A stretch of DNA of 64,000 nt from Pseudanabaena mucicola str. Chao 1806 (GCF_030323025.1 NZ_CP097329.1:4140001-4204000); one strand, 5' to 3'. Numbered from the stretch's first letter, positions 8,582 to 17,784 are shown. The notes: generated from the sequence alone by a model not told the origin. Translations and numbers: made by a program.

Positions 8582-8608
8582 AAATTCGGCAAGCTAACAT
8601 TTGAGCAT

Positions 8609-8672
8609 ACTATAGCAATCCTTGGAGGTTTGTGGAAGCATCCAGATTCTGGATACTCTTTTACAAACTAAT
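8609..8672. repeat. MITE-like remnant with CTATAGCAATCCT end
   Basis: CTATAGCAATCCTTGGAGG is followed by TTTGTGGAAGC, a small stem (ATCCAG/CTGGAT) and TTTTACAAAC. This is the left end and core of the element seen complete at 40922-41013; the right end is not recognisable. It lies in the short spacer between the ABC ATPase start and the crtW stop. Confidence 0.55.
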
Positions 8673-8674
8673 CA

Positions 8675-9427
8675 TTAGTGATTACGATATAGTGCTTTAG
8701 GTAATTTGTACCAAGGAATGTGAGGATATGCGTGGTGTTCCCAGTGATAATGCCCAAAGTTGTAGCAACTCAAAAATGACCACAGCACCGCATAGCGATC
8801 GCTATGTAAACGCGGCGAGAAATTTAAATTATTATCCACTTGGCGATGCGGAAGATATGTGCCAAAGAAAAATAACTGTAGCGAACTAAGGATCAGAGGT
8901 AAAAGCCAGAAGAGGATTAGATTGATAAGAGCAACATGGAAAACAATCATCAAGATCGCCATAATTACAATCATGCTCGCAATAAAAGTAATCAGCGATT
9001 GCAATGGGAAATATTCGCTCATAAATTTGCAATACCAATGGATCGGATTTGTTGCATCACCATGAAAATCAGGATCACCACTTTGAGAAGGATAGCGATG
9101 ATGATTAATATGATTTGCAAAACAGCGATCGTAAGGCAGAAATCCATAAATGCCTAGCATCAAGCGTCCAACTATTTTGTTTAAGTGCTGATGATTAGGA
9201 ATTAAATTTCCGTGCATGGACTCATGGGCAAGAATAAATAGTCCTGTATGTAAGTATGTGCGAATTAAGATTGAACAAACTAGCAATAGCCAAGAAATTT
9301 GTGTTACGAAGATATGGAAAGAACCAACTAGACTCACAATCCATAAACTGGCGATCGCAAATGTTATGATTGCGCCCATCCAGTCATCAGTATTCAACGC
9401 CTTTTTTTTTAGGCTAAGTATTTGCAT
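8675..9427 (-). CDS. crtW: Beta-carotene ketolase CrtW
   Basis: Membrane di-iron oxygenase that adds 4-keto groups to beta-carotene, giving echinenone and canthaxanthin. The 250-residue protein has the histidine clusters of the fatty-acid-desaturase-like fold: HESMH (68-72), HINHH (106-110) and HYHWEHH (226-232). The CrtW-typical strings FGTYLPHR and YPHIPWYKLP are also present, with hydrophobic membrane segments between the boxes. It lies 103 bases downstream of ocp on the same strand, separated by a hairpin. The orange carotenoid protein binds a ketocarotenoid, so the pairing joins pigment maker and pigment user. Confidence 0.9.
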   Translation of the reverse strand: MQILSLKKKALNTDDWMGAIITFAIASLWIVSLVGSFHIFVTQISWLLLVCSILIRTYLHTGLFILAHESMHGNLIPNHQHLNKIVGRLMLGIYGFLPYDRCFANHINHHRYPSQSGDPDFHGDATNPIHWYCKFMSEYFPLQSLITFIASMIVIMAILMIVFHVALINLILFWLLPLILSSLQLFFFGTYLPHRQVDNNLNFSPRLHSDRYAVLWSFLSCYNFGHYHWEHHAYPHIPWYKLPKALYRNH

Positions 9428-9458
9428 TTCTCGAGAGGAAATTAGTGAATTACAAGAA

Positions 9459-9497
9459 ATCCTTAAAAAGTATTGTGTAACGATACTTTTTAAGGAT
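9459..9497. terminator. 15-bp hairpin between ocp and crtW
   Basis: ATCCTTAAAAAGTAT and its perfect complement flank a nine-base loop. It lies just after the ocp stop on the minus strand and may partly terminate ocp transcripts, giving less crtW than ocp message, or stabilise the ocp 3' end. Confidence 0.65.
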
Positions 9498-9530
9498 CTC
9501 TTAGTTAAAAGTGCAAAGCACTGTCAATAT

Positions 9531-10490
9531 TTAACGAATAAAGTTCAATAACTCTTTAGGAGAAGCGAGTAAATCAATCGCTACGAAGAAAATCTTATTG
9601 CTAGGATCAAGCAAAAAGCGCCAAGAGATATTCATGCCGACACCAGAACCAAACCAAGGTGTTTGCACCTTTCCAGTAATTTTAATTTGGGTATAACCAC
9701 CATCAGCAGGTTCAGAAACGCCTCTTTCTGGAACAAGTACGAGGTTTTGACATTCTTCTTTAAAGAAGCGCATAATTTCTTCCTTACCAACGATGGGTCT
9801 TTGGAATGGAGGCTGCAAAGCACCATCAGGAAGGAATAGCTCAATCAGAGCATCGAAATCATTGGCATTCAAGTTATCCATGTAGGACTGAATTGTGGGG
9901 TTGTCAACTCCTTCGATCTTAACGGCAGTGCGCTTTGATATTTCTTTGGGAGGAGATACTGGTTCAATAATCCGCTTAACTCCATCCAGCTTACTAGGAT
10001 CATAGCCCATATCTACGACTGCATTGCGGAGAATTGTAATTTGCTGTCCAGGCTCCAGACTAATTAATGTAGCTAGGACTGCAGAAGCATTAGCGGATAA
10101 CTTATATCCTTCAGGAATAGGAGCAACAATACCTTCTTCCATCCATTTACCAAGTTGATACCAAAATCCTAGCTTGATATTTTGAGACCAAATTGCATAG
10201 GTGCGGCAGATGGGAGTATCAGCACGATTAGCTAAATCACACATGACCTGAGTTTGTTGCTGAAAACTCATTTTCTTGATTTCATTTAAGGTCAATTCAG
10301 CTAGTTGCATACTTGCTGCTCCTGGAGCCGCGATTGTCACAGTTTTTCCCATCTCAAGGTACGTAAACCAAATCCAAGCGAGTTGATCTTCGGCACTAAG
10401 TTGATTGAATCTTGCAATGGTTGCTGGTACAACATCAGCAGCCAAAGTGCTAGGGAAAATATTTCTAGCAGTAGAAACGGTATATGTCAT
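9531..10490 (-). CDS. ocp: Orange carotenoid protein (OCP1 type)
   Basis: Blue-green-light sensor that binds a ketocarotenoid, switches from orange to red in strong light, and quenches phycobilisomes. At 319 residues it has the all-helical N-terminal domain (1-165), a linker (about 166-190) and the NTF2-like C-terminal domain (about 193-317). Residues matching known functional positions are present: Tyr44 and Trp110 in the N-domain, Arg155 of the interdomain salt bridge with its Glu partner near 246, and Tyr203 and Trp290, which hydrogen-bond the keto group (201 and 288 in Synechocystis; this linker is two residues longer). With frp upstream and crtW downstream it forms a photoprotection cluster. 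Confidence 0.97.
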   Translation of the reverse strand: MTYTVSTARNIFPSTLAADVVPATIARFNQLSAEDQLAWIWFTYLEMGKTVTIAAPGAASMQLAELTLNEIKKMSFQQQTQVMCDLANRADTPICRTYAIWSQNIKLGFWYQLGKWMEEGIVAPIPEGYKLSANASAVLATLISLEPGQQITILRNAVVDMGYDPSKLDGVKRIIEPVSPPKEISKRTAVKIEGVDNPTIQSYMDNLNANDFDALIELFLPDGALQPPFQRPIVGKEEIMRFFKEECQNLVLVPERGVSEPADGGYTQIKITGKVQTPWFGSGVGMNISWRFLLDPSNKIFFVAIDLLASPKELLNFIR

Positions 10491-10892
10491 ATGAGTTGTT
10501 TTAGAGGGTTAACTGAAGATAACTAAGTCTGTACAAAAGCAAACCGCCATAACAAAATCGGGATTAAGATTGTGGAAGCTTAACTCAACTACTTATAAGC
10601 GAAACGGAAATCACATATAAGCAATTACAGAACTTGCAATTACTGCATGGTTAGAATAAGTAGCTCTGAGAAGCCATAACAATAGATTGATTAATTAGTA
10701 GCTTATTGTTTAGCTACATATTGATTTCTCTACCTAGTATCTACTCATATTGTTGTGATCGCTTCATAACCTCTAAGGATAGAGATTCGTAACAATCTAT
10801 ACAAAGAAGTAGAATGTTCCCATCAGCAGCAAAGAGGCCGTGCTTTGAAACACATCTTAGTTATTGAGTGTCAAGACCGATAGGTATAGGAA
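10491..10892. other. 402-base spacer between frp and ocp
   Basis: This AT-rich stretch separates frp from ocp on the minus strand and should contain the ocp promoter. I see no reading frame, strong hairpin or recognised operator in it. Its length argues that ocp has its own promoter instead of depending on frp transcription. Confidence 0.5.
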
Positions 10893-11231
10893 CTACATAC
10901 GCGAAAGTGCTGATATTTTAGCGATTTTATCAGGATTTAATCCTTCTAACTCACTAATGCTTAGCCAGCCATCCTTGACCAATCCCGCAAACACAAACAC
11001 CAGCATTGGTAAATGATAATCATATTTACCATCGACTTCATGGCGCTTTGCGCTCAAAAAATCATGTAAAAGCCACATATCATCTATCTCTGCTAGAGAA
11101 ACAGCTTTGTGTTTTACTTCATCAATCAAATCGTTAATTTCTCGTTTATAGGCAATTTCAAAAGCTCTTTTCGCAATATTTTCCTCTGTTTCTGTCCATT
11201 CAGCGTTTGTTAACTGCATTACTAAAATCAT
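10893..11231 (-). CDS. frp: Fluorescence recovery protein FRP
   Basis: Small helical protein that binds red OCP, detaches it from the phycobilisome and speeds its return to orange, ending photoprotective quenching. The 112 residues contain the family core DDMWLLHDFLSAKRHE followed by DGKYD. Trp53, His56, Asp57 and Arg63 correspond to Trp50, His53, Asp54 and Arg60, which are important in the Synechocystis protein. The start may be the ATG at 11231 or the one at 11219; neither has a clear ribosome-binding site. Having frp upstream of ocp differs from the downstream position usual for OCP1-type loci. Confidence 0.93.
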   Translation of the reverse strand: MILVMQLTNAEWTETEENIAKRAFEIAYKREINDLIDEVKHKAVSLAEIDDMWLLHDFLSAKRHEVDGKYDYHLPMLVFVFAGLVKDGWLSISELEGLNPDKIAKISALSRM

Positions 11232-11307
11232 ATATATTTATGTACCTAATATTAACAATAGTAACCAAGCTTATGGGGTAAAGAATAATTACTAAGTTTC
11301 TTTATCT

Positions 11308-11426
11308 TTAGGACTTACGCATTGGGTGGATATTGTGCAGGCTTTGTCCGCATAATATTTAATATTTACTTTTTTAATATTTACTTTGTGCCTAATAAAT
11401 TCGTTCGGCTTGAGTATGTCCTAAAT
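11308..11426. repeat. MITE-like element with TTTAGGACTTACGC ends
   Basis: It begins TTTAGGACTTACGCATTGGG and ends with an imperfect inverse (reverse read TTTAGGACATACTC). Next to the left end is a decayed stem, ATATTGTGCAGG-CTTT-GTCCGCATAATAT. The left 17 bases match, in reverse orientation, the right end of the element at 21669-21734 and nearly match the end at 19942. Non-coding. Confidence 0.55.
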
Positions 11427-11519
11427 CTTCTTGGAGAAACTGAATAAGACATGAAAAGACAGATGCAAAATCAGGCATAATGGGAACATTATCTGATTTT
11501 GGATTTGGAGTGATCGCCG

Positions 11520-14500
11520 ATGCCATCAGAATCATTAAAAAAACCATCGAAATATTTACGTCTCGATATTCCCATTAATGTCTCCCATCAAATTGTTCTG
11601 GAGGGATTGGAAGCTTGGTTTAATTTGGAACTAATCTCAGAAATAGATTTTCAATGGCGCAATAGTCATCGCTTAGGAAATCGGTTAATCCTTGTTGCAA
11701 TTCAGAATGAGTCAATTTTAGATGGGTTGAACATATGGCTAGAGATGGGTTTAATTAGGGATGATCAAGTTAGACTAATTGCAAAAACGCGCTTTGTGTC
11801 TGAGATTGCAGTAGAAAAGCCAAATTACGCGACTCCGAGTAAGCATGAACCTATTCCTAGCTCCAATCAACCTAGACCTACTACGAATTTATCAGGATCT
11901 CATTTAGCACGATCGCCCCAAGCACCTCCGAAACCAATTTCTCCTAAAGTCACTCAACCACCGAGTAAAGTCGCGCAAACCGTGCGATCGCTCATTTCCG
12001 AATTCAGCACGATGTGGTTGCTATTTTTAGGCGTATTCCTAGTTGTGGTGTCATCTGGAGTGCTAGCGGCGAGTCAATGGAATAATTTTGATGCACAGGG
12101 GCAATATTTATTGCTCTTTGTCTATACATTAGGATTTTTTGGTGTAAGTTTCTGGACTAGCAAAAATGAGCATTTACGCTTGACTACTCGTGCTTTGCAA
12201 TTAGTAACTTTGCTGCTAGTACCTGCAAACTTTTGGGCGATGGATGGCTTAAGAGTAGTTAATAATCCTGCGGGAGTGGGGCTGGGTCTGATTGCAGGTT
12301 GTTTACTCTCAGGGATTGCCATTTTCCTCTTACAAACATCTTTTCTATATCGTGAATCACAGGAAATTACCGCAGATTTACAAAAACGAAGACGAATAAG
12401 GCGACAGCTTAGCCAAATCTCGATCGCTACTATTCTGATTCTTGCTTGGCTACATTTGGGATGGATGAACTCTCCCTACTATCCACTCATTGCGGTTTAT
12501 TTGGGGATTGGCGCGATCGCGATTTCTACTTTTCTCAATCGCGATCAGGGCTTAAATACTGCTGATAGTTCCACTTTCCCATTAGCCTTGATTACTGGCG
12601 CTTACAGCACAGTATTATTAGTTAGCCGAGCGCTTTTATTTGCCAATGTTTCTATCTTTAAGTTGGGATTAGCTTTGGGGATCTGTGGCTGGGTATTGGT
12701 ACAAATTACCAATAAAACGGAGCGATTGGCTTCGGCTTCGCTCAGCCATCAAGGGGATAAGAATTTGGCTGAAACTGGGGATTTGGCTAAACGCAGTCAA
12801 AGCCAGAAATCTTCTGAGAGTCAATCAGTTCTTTCCTTTCAGAAAGATTTAGGCAAGGTTTTACTCGGTTTAGGTTGGCTGGTATCAGTTTGGGATCAAT
12901 ATCCTTGGCAAGCTTTCACGGTGAGTTTATTGATTACATGGGTTCTCTGTGATCGCCTATTCAAACATGAAGAACCTAACGATCTCACTTATTTATTTTT
13001 CTGGGGCTTACAACTACTATGGCTTGGCAAAAGATTAACTCCCGAAGCGTGGTATGAACAGACTCTTAAATCTTTGCTGACATTATTTCAAACTAATTCC
13101 GAAATAAATTTACTGGGAGTTTCGCTATTTCCTTATGTAATTGTGTTTTTAGTAATTGCTGCAATTTATCACGATCGCCAAAAGCCTAGTTTAGCCCTGC
13201 GAGGTGAATTATTAGCCCTTGGATTTGGAGTGACGCTTACCTGTTTAAGCTTCTCGAATATTTACACTCTATTTACTAATTTAACTCTAGCGGCAATTAC
13301 TTTATTAGTTGTGCAAGCAAGGCGATCACCTCATAGCAGTGACTTGAACGGTCTGGTTTATTGTGCTCATATTGTCTGTTTGATTGCCATGAGTTTAGGT
13401 GTTTATTTACTCACCCGTACTCAATCCATCTTTGCTTGGAGTGGCTTTTTACTAGGAATCATGCTGGTGGAATGGATTGTGGTTTTAGTGATCGGCAAGT
13501 TTAAACTTCAAGCTGTCTCTCTTGGTGATGGGTCTAGCCCTCAGCCTCTCTCCCAACCCGAAAATCCTCATTTCCAAGCTTGGCGCGATAGTGCTTGGCA
13601 TATTGGTGCAAGTTTAGCAGCGTTGAGTTATATTTTGCTATGGAATGCCGTGATTGAAGGACAGAAGATTGGTGCTAGTAGCGAACTTCTATTTAGTAAT
13701 TATTGGGGGGTAGCTTGGTTATCCGTGCCGCTATCCCTTACATTTTTGGGGACTTGGCGCGAATTTGCAAATCGCGATTTGGCGATTAAACTCAGCATTG
13801 CAGGACTAGCGATCGCCCAATTCCTGACATGGGCAGATGATAGCTCTCGCTTGATTGGTTTAGGGGTTGCCTTTGCCCTAATGTTAGTAAATACGCGCCG
13901 TAGTAAATCCCTATTAATCACGTTTAATACCGTTGGCTATGGGTTAATCTTTATTGCCGCAATTTTATGGAAGTTTAAAGCTGGGGATGGTCAGATTGCT
14001 CAGTTTAGCTTTGGAATTACAGGTTTAATTGTTAGCGTTTTATTAATCTATGTTCTCAATCATTGGCTCAAATATCGCCGTGATCGCCATGTTCCTGATC
14101 TCAATTTGTCTTTAAATCAATCCTATGCCCAAGCCTTTGATATCTGGTCAGCATTAATATCAGCAGGCTTACTGATTCTACAATCTGTCTTAGCGATTAG
14201 TGTCTTTGCCTATAACCAAGATGACCAATTATTTGTCAATCTCTTACCCAGCACAATTTTAGTTACGATTGGCTTAATCTATCGTGTTTGGCAATCTAAC
14301 ACCTATCCTCCCTTCTGGACAGAGTGGGGCATTGCATGGAGCATTGAACTCATCACTTCAGGAGCGATTGCTGTTTTTAATGGTTCTGCAATTGAACTAG
14401 CGATCGCCAACTTAGCCCTAGGGTTCTTCACCCAATTATTAGGTGATTGGTGGATGCAGCATACGGGCGATGGTAAAAATAAGGGCGAATATCCAATTAG

Positions 14501-15902
14501 TTGGGATCTCGTTCCCTTGATTTATGGAGTAATGGGTTCATTATTTAGAATTGGGAACTTTAGCAGCTTAACAGGTTTATTTTCCCTAAGTACATCCCTC
14601 ATTGGGATTGGGATTGGACGCAGAGCATCCCAAGAAAATCCTCTATTTAAAGCGTTGACTTATCTATCGATGGCGATCGCTACTTTCTCAGCGTACGAGT
14701 TACTGTTCTATCAAATGGTATCAAGTTTTAAAGGAGGTAGCCTCGGTGATGGCTTAGTGGTTTTAGCGACACTTGCTTGTGCGATCGCCTATGCCTACCA
14801 AATTTTTAGTGATTGGATCATGCCGTATTTGCGACTTTCTAAGCAGGAAATTAGCATTTCGGCGCATTTACATTGGACTACAAGTGCTCTTTTTTTAATA
14901 TCCGCAAGTTTATATCAACCTTCCACTACTGGCGGTTTGATTGGTGGCGGTTTAGCGATTGCTTTGGCTACCTATGCGATTATGCAGGGAAGATCCTCCC
15001 TGACCTCCCTTGTAAAGGGAGGAAAAGAGGAAGTCTCCATTGATAAAGAAGATTTAGATGGAGAGGCTATTTGGATTTATACAGGTATTACTACTTCCAT
15101 CGGTGCGATCACCTATTTCATCTTCTTTGCTTTCCCCAATCCTTGGCTGATTGCGAATGTGATTAAACCCTATGCCGCAGCGATCGCTTGTCTGATTTCA
15201 CTCATGCTCTATTTACCGCCTTGGGAGGAATGGGAATGGAATGAGCAACCTTGGTATAATTCTGCCTTAGCCTTGCCATTAATTTTTGTTTTTATCTCTC
15301 AGTCTCAAATAGCAACATCCTGCTTAGTAATCGTAGGTATCTTTTACACAATCTATGCCAAGGTAAAAGAGCAAATTCGCTTTACCTATATAACCCTATT
15401 TCTATGGGATTGGGCAATTTTTGCATATTTACAACCAGTCGAGCTATTGACCAGTCTCAGATTTTTAATTAACATTTGCGTTTTCGGATTTTCTGGACTT
15501 TACTTTGCTCAAGTCGAACCTAATCTTCAGACTTTGTATAGAAGGGATTTGCGCCATACTATTCGCAGTTTAGCAAGTGGAGGGATGGGCTTAGTAGCTT
15601 TTCTCCATTCCTTTACAAATCCTAGTATTGCCTTTACAACATGGATTTTGAGTTTTGCCTTCATCATCGCAGGACTCGCTCTGCGTATCCGTGCTTATCT
15701 CTTTATGGGAACACTCACATTCATTTTGTTAGTCCTCACCCAAGCCGTAATTTTAGTCACGCAATATTCATTCCTGATGTGGACACTTGGTATCTTTGCA
15801 GGGATTGGCTTTATTCTGGTTGCCGCGAATTTTGAGGTCAGGCGCGATCGCATTTTGACATTGTTTAGAACTGTAGCGATCGAGCTAGAGTCATGGGAAT
15901 AA
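11520..15902 (+). CDS. Giant polytopic membrane protein (DUF2157-like N-terminus)
   Basis: A 1460-residue protein of unknown function. Residues 1-110 are soluble and carry two similar short motifs, LEGLEAWFNLELIS and LDGLNIWLEMGLIR, resembling the amphipathic helices at the start of DUF2157 proteins. A Pro/Ser-rich linker (about 105-155) follows, then dozens of hydrophobic segments to the end, many of 18-22 residues. A low-complexity hydrophilic stretch (about residues 400-440) interrupts the membrane part; at DNA level it includes a CTTCGGCTTCGCTCAGCC motif that recurs in spacers. Transcribed alone and ending at a strong terminator. No catalytic motif was seen; a transport or envelope role is only a guess. 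Confidence 0.8.
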   Translation: MPSESLKKPSKYLRLDIPINVSHQIVLEGLEAWFNLELISEIDFQWRNSHRLGNRLILVAIQNESILDGLNIWLEMGLIRDDQVRLIAKTRFVSEIAVEKPNYATPSKHEPIPSSNQPRPTTNLSGSHLARSPQAPPKPISPKVTQPPSKVAQTVRSLISEFSTMWLLFLGVFLVVVSSGVLAASQWNNFDAQGQYLLLFVYTLGFFGVSFWTSKNEHLRLTTRALQLVTLLLVPANFWAMDGLRVVNNPAGVGLGLIAGCLLSGIAIFLLQTSFLYRESQEITADLQKRRRIRRQLSQISIATILILAWLHLGWMNSPYYPLIAVYLGIGAIAISTFLNRDQGLNTADSSTFPLALITGAYSTVLLVSRALLFANVSIFKLGLALGICGWVLVQITNKTERLASASLSHQGDKNLAETGDLAKRSQSQKSSESQSVLSFQKDLGKVLLGLGWLVSVWDQYPWQAFTVSLLITWVLCDRLFKHEEPNDLTYLFFWGLQLLWLGKRLTPEAWYEQTLKSLLTLFQTNSEINLLGVSLFPYVIVFLVIAAIYHDRQKPSLALRGELLALGFGVTLTCLSFSNIYTLFTNLTLAAITLLVVQARRSPHSSDLNGLVYCAHIVCLIAMSLGVYLLTRTQSIFAWSGFLLGIMLVEWIVVLVIGKFKLQAVSLGDGSSPQPLSQPENPHFQAWRDSAWHIGASLAALSYILLWNAVIEGQKIGASSELLFSNYWGVAWLSVPLSLTFLGTWREFANRDLAIKLSIAGLAIAQFLTWADDSSRLIGLGVAFALMLVNTRRSKSLLITFNTVGYGLIFIAAILWKFKAGDGQIAQFSFGITGLIVSVLLIYVLNHWLKYRRDRHVPDLNLSLNQSYAQAFDIWSALISAGLLILQSVLAISVFAYNQDDQLFVNLLPSTILVTIGLIYRVWQSNTYPPFWTEWGIAWSIELITSGAIAVFNGSAIELAIANLALGFFTQLLGDWWMQHTGDGKNKGEYPISWDLVPLIYGVMGSLFRIGNFSSLTGLFSLSTSLIGIGIGRRASQENPLFKALTYLSMAIATFSAYELLFYQMVSSFKGGSLGDGLVVLATLACAIAYAYQIFSDWIMPYLRLSKQEISISAHLHWTTSALFLISASLYQPSTTGGLIGGGLAIALATYAIMQGRSSLTSLVKGGKEEVSIDKEDLDGEAIWIYTGITTSIGAITYFIFFAFPNPWLIANVIKPYAAAIACLISLMLYLPPWEEWEWNEQPWYNSALALPLIFVFISQSQIATSCLVIVGIFYTIYAKVKEQIRFTYITLFLWDWAIFAYLQPVELLTSLRFLINICVFGFSGLYFAQVEPNLQTLYRRDLRHTIRSLASGGMGLVAFLHSFTNPSIAFTTWILSFAFIIAGLALRIRAYLFMGTLTFILLVLTQAVILVTQYSFLMWTLGIFAGIGFILVAANFEVRRDRILTLFRTVAIELESWE

Positions 15903-15947
15903 AGCAAGATGAGAGGTGACGCGAATCGTCACCTCTCATCTTGCTTT
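15901..15947. terminator. Bidirectional 20-21-bp terminator hairpin
   Basis: Arms 15901-15920 and 15928-15947 are exact complements, with one more G-C pair inside leaving a CGAAT loop; a short T run follows the right arm. It serves the convergent giant membrane protein gene and the Get3d-like gene and overlaps both stop codons. Confidence 0.88.
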
Positions 15948-17011
15948 TAGCCAAATGAAATTACCAGATAGGCATCCTGAAACTTTGCACCAATCGCTTG
16001 TTTGCCAGCTAATTCAGGAGGTAAAAAAATATTGCGCCGTTGATCGCCAGCTTCGATGGTCACTTCGGGACCCAACTGAATCAATTTGACCTGCTTTTTA
16101 TTGAAACTTGGCAAAAATAACTTAACTTGTTTGGTCGAAGTATTAATCTCAATTGGCTTTGGCGCTAAGGTTGCATCTAATCGTTCGGGAATGATTAACT
16201 CACTCACCTGATCGGGAATTGAGAAGATCGCTAGGGGGGCAAATTCCTCTTCAGGGATTGACTCCCGTGCAAATATACCGCCAACGGTTAAGCCAATCTG
16301 TTGAGCGCTGCCCCATAGATATTTTGCCGTTGCGATCGCATAGGGATCACCCGTTGTAACCAAATAAGCCGCAACATGACTCGGATCATTTACTGCTTTT
16401 TGACCACGAGTTAATACTGAGGACATTTCTCCTGCTTGCTGGGAAATATCATCAGTGCTAGAAACTTGGAGGATACTTCTTAAAATTGGTTCCACAAAGG
16501 GAGAAATTGCCTGCCCTATCGCTGAACCTGTTAATACCTGTTTAAAACGTCGTAAATACCAACCGAGAATCTCTGGCATTCCCAACATCCGCAGAGTTTC
16601 CAGATCGCCAACGCCATCATAAATGATTACGTCATACTTACCTTCAGCATCACGCTCACGCAGAAAACTTAAGCCGAGAGCCGCATCCATTCCAGGTAAA
16701 ATGCCTAGCTCTTGACCATAAACTTCCTTGAAAAAAGGCGTACGCAAATATTGGGTTTCCAAGCCTTTCATCTTGTCCCAATATCTTTCAAGTAGGACTG
16801 TAGATTGTAAATGGACTGCCGAGAAATTGGGCGCAACCAGTTGCGGATCGCTATTGAGTGTAATCCCTAATCTGATGCTGAGGCTATCACCTGCTTGTTG
16901 ACCGACGTATAAAACTTGTTTATTTTGGGCGGCAAAAGCACGAGCAACCGCGATCGCGGTTGTCGTTTTGCCAACACCACCTTTACCGAGAAATGTCAGA
17001 ATTAGGCTCAT
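15947..17011 (-). CDS. Get3d/ArsA-family ATPase with alpha-crystallin-like C-terminus
   Basis: 354 residues of the Get3/ArsA P-loop ATPase superfamily. The deviant Walker A motif GKGGVGKTT lies at residues 9-17, and a switch-like D-GVGD segment (IIYDGVGDLETL) follows. The last 70 or so residues are beta-rich (VKLFLPSF, EVTIEAGDQRRNIFLP, YLVISFG) and look like the alpha-crystallin domain that marks the Get3d clade of cyanobacteria and chloroplasts. Its client is not established; membrane-protein targeting is proposed from family kinship. Its start lies 29 bases inside the HU-like gene, so the two are probably translationally coupled. Confidence 0.85.
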   Translation of the reverse strand: MSLILTFLGKGGVGKTTTAIAVARAFAAQNKQVLYVGQQAGDSLSIRLGITLNSDPQLVAPNFSAVHLQSTVLLERYWDKMKGLETQYLRTPFFKEVYGQELGILPGMDAALGLSFLRERDAEGKYDVIIYDGVGDLETLRMLGMPEILGWYLRRFKQVLTGSAIGQAISPFVEPILRSILQVSSTDDISQQAGEMSSVLTRGQKAVNDPSHVAAYLVTTGDPYAIATAKYLWGSAQQIGLTVGGIFARESIPEEEFAPLAIFSIPDQVSELIIPERLDATLAPKPIEINTSTKQVKLFLPSFNKKQVKLIQLGPEVTIEAGDQRRNIFLPPELAGKQAIGAKFQDAYLVISFG

Positions 17012-17300
17012 TGGACTTTTGCACCAGCTTTTTTAGATGAGGACTGGGAGTAAAATGGGGAACTATTACTTCGGGAATCGAAATAGGCTGATGGGTGCGA
17101 GGATGACTTCCCGAACGGGCACGACGATGGCGTACCCCAAACTTACCAAAATCACTCAACATTACCGATTGGTGGTTAGCTAGAGCTTTGGTAAGGCAGG
17201 TAATTACTGCCTCAAGGCTTGCTGAAGCCATGCTGTAGCTCAGTCCATCAACCTCCGCCATCATGCCCCTAATGATATCTTGACGGTTAATATCTGCCAT
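16983..17300 (-). CDS. HU/IHF-family DNA-binding protein
   Basis: A nucleoid protein of 105 residues. The HU fold is recognisable from the N-terminal helices (MADINRQDIIRGMM), the turn VMLSDFGKFGVRHRRARSG and the DNA-clasping beta arm HPRTHQPISIPE, closing with PSPHLKKLVQ. It has a short hydrophilic C-terminal tail beyond HU length (about 90). The start chosen is the ATG at 17300; a frame to 17354 adds residues with no HU similarity. Its 3' end overlaps the Get3d-like gene by 29 bases in a different frame. Confidence 0.82.
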   Translation of the reverse strand: MADINRQDIIRGMMAEVDGLSYSMASASLEAVITCLTKALANHQSVMLSDFGKFGVRHRRARSGSHPRTHQPISIPEVIVPHFTPSPHLKKLVQKSNEPNSDISR

Positions 17301-17402
17301 AGGGCTTAGGTGTAACTTATGATGCTTGATTAGACAAGGAGTATGCTCACGCATTCAACGGGAGCATACTCTTTACTGACAGGGAAAGACATCATAACCC
17401 AT

Positions 17403-17594
17403 TTAGGCGGACTCTAGCTCATCTGCAAAAAACCAAGACTTGGTGCTGTCATCAAATTTGACGATATAGCCCCATTTGCTGCCATCCATAATCTTTTCTT
17501 CTTTGATTACGCCAATCGCCCCAACTTTGCTAGCGATCGACTTGCCACTACCGTCTTTGAAACCACGAACACGAACTCTTTGTCCAACTTGCAT
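17403..17594 (-). CDS. DUF2862-type small protein
   Basis: A 63-residue protein starting at the ATG at 17594 (MQVGQRVRVRG); an in-frame extension to 17621 is possible. The pattern GQRVRVRGFKDG, KVGAIGVIKEEK, GYIVKFDD and WFFADELE resembles the SH3-like beta barrels of the cyanobacterial DUF2862 family. Function unknown. It lies about 100 bases upstream of the HU-like gene on the same strand and diverges from panB. Confidence 0.75.
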   Translation of the reverse strand: MQVGQRVRVRGFKDGSGKSIASKVGAIGVIKEEKIMDGSKWGYIVKFDDSTKSWFFADELESA

Positions 17595-17784
17595 AATGTT
17601 TGCTTCTCGTACCGAACTCAATTAACCTTTTGTGATTGCTTTAAAAAGTTTACATTAGATGTTAGCCCTATTAATTTTTTGATGGATATGGCAATCCTGA
17701 ATATTGTTGTTTTTGTCCCTGTACTTTGGGCAAAATGCCAATCCCAACAATATAACGTTTATCAGTCTAGTGAGGAATGCAACG

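Noticed and set aside
9216-9551. 111-residue plus-strand frame opposite crtW
   Set aside because: It overlaps the start of crtW, a hairpin and the end of ocp, which are all supported on the other strand.
10491-10892. Possible small gene or riboswitch between frp and ocp
   Set aside because: No frame with a start signal and no stable extended structure was found; it is best read as a promoter region.
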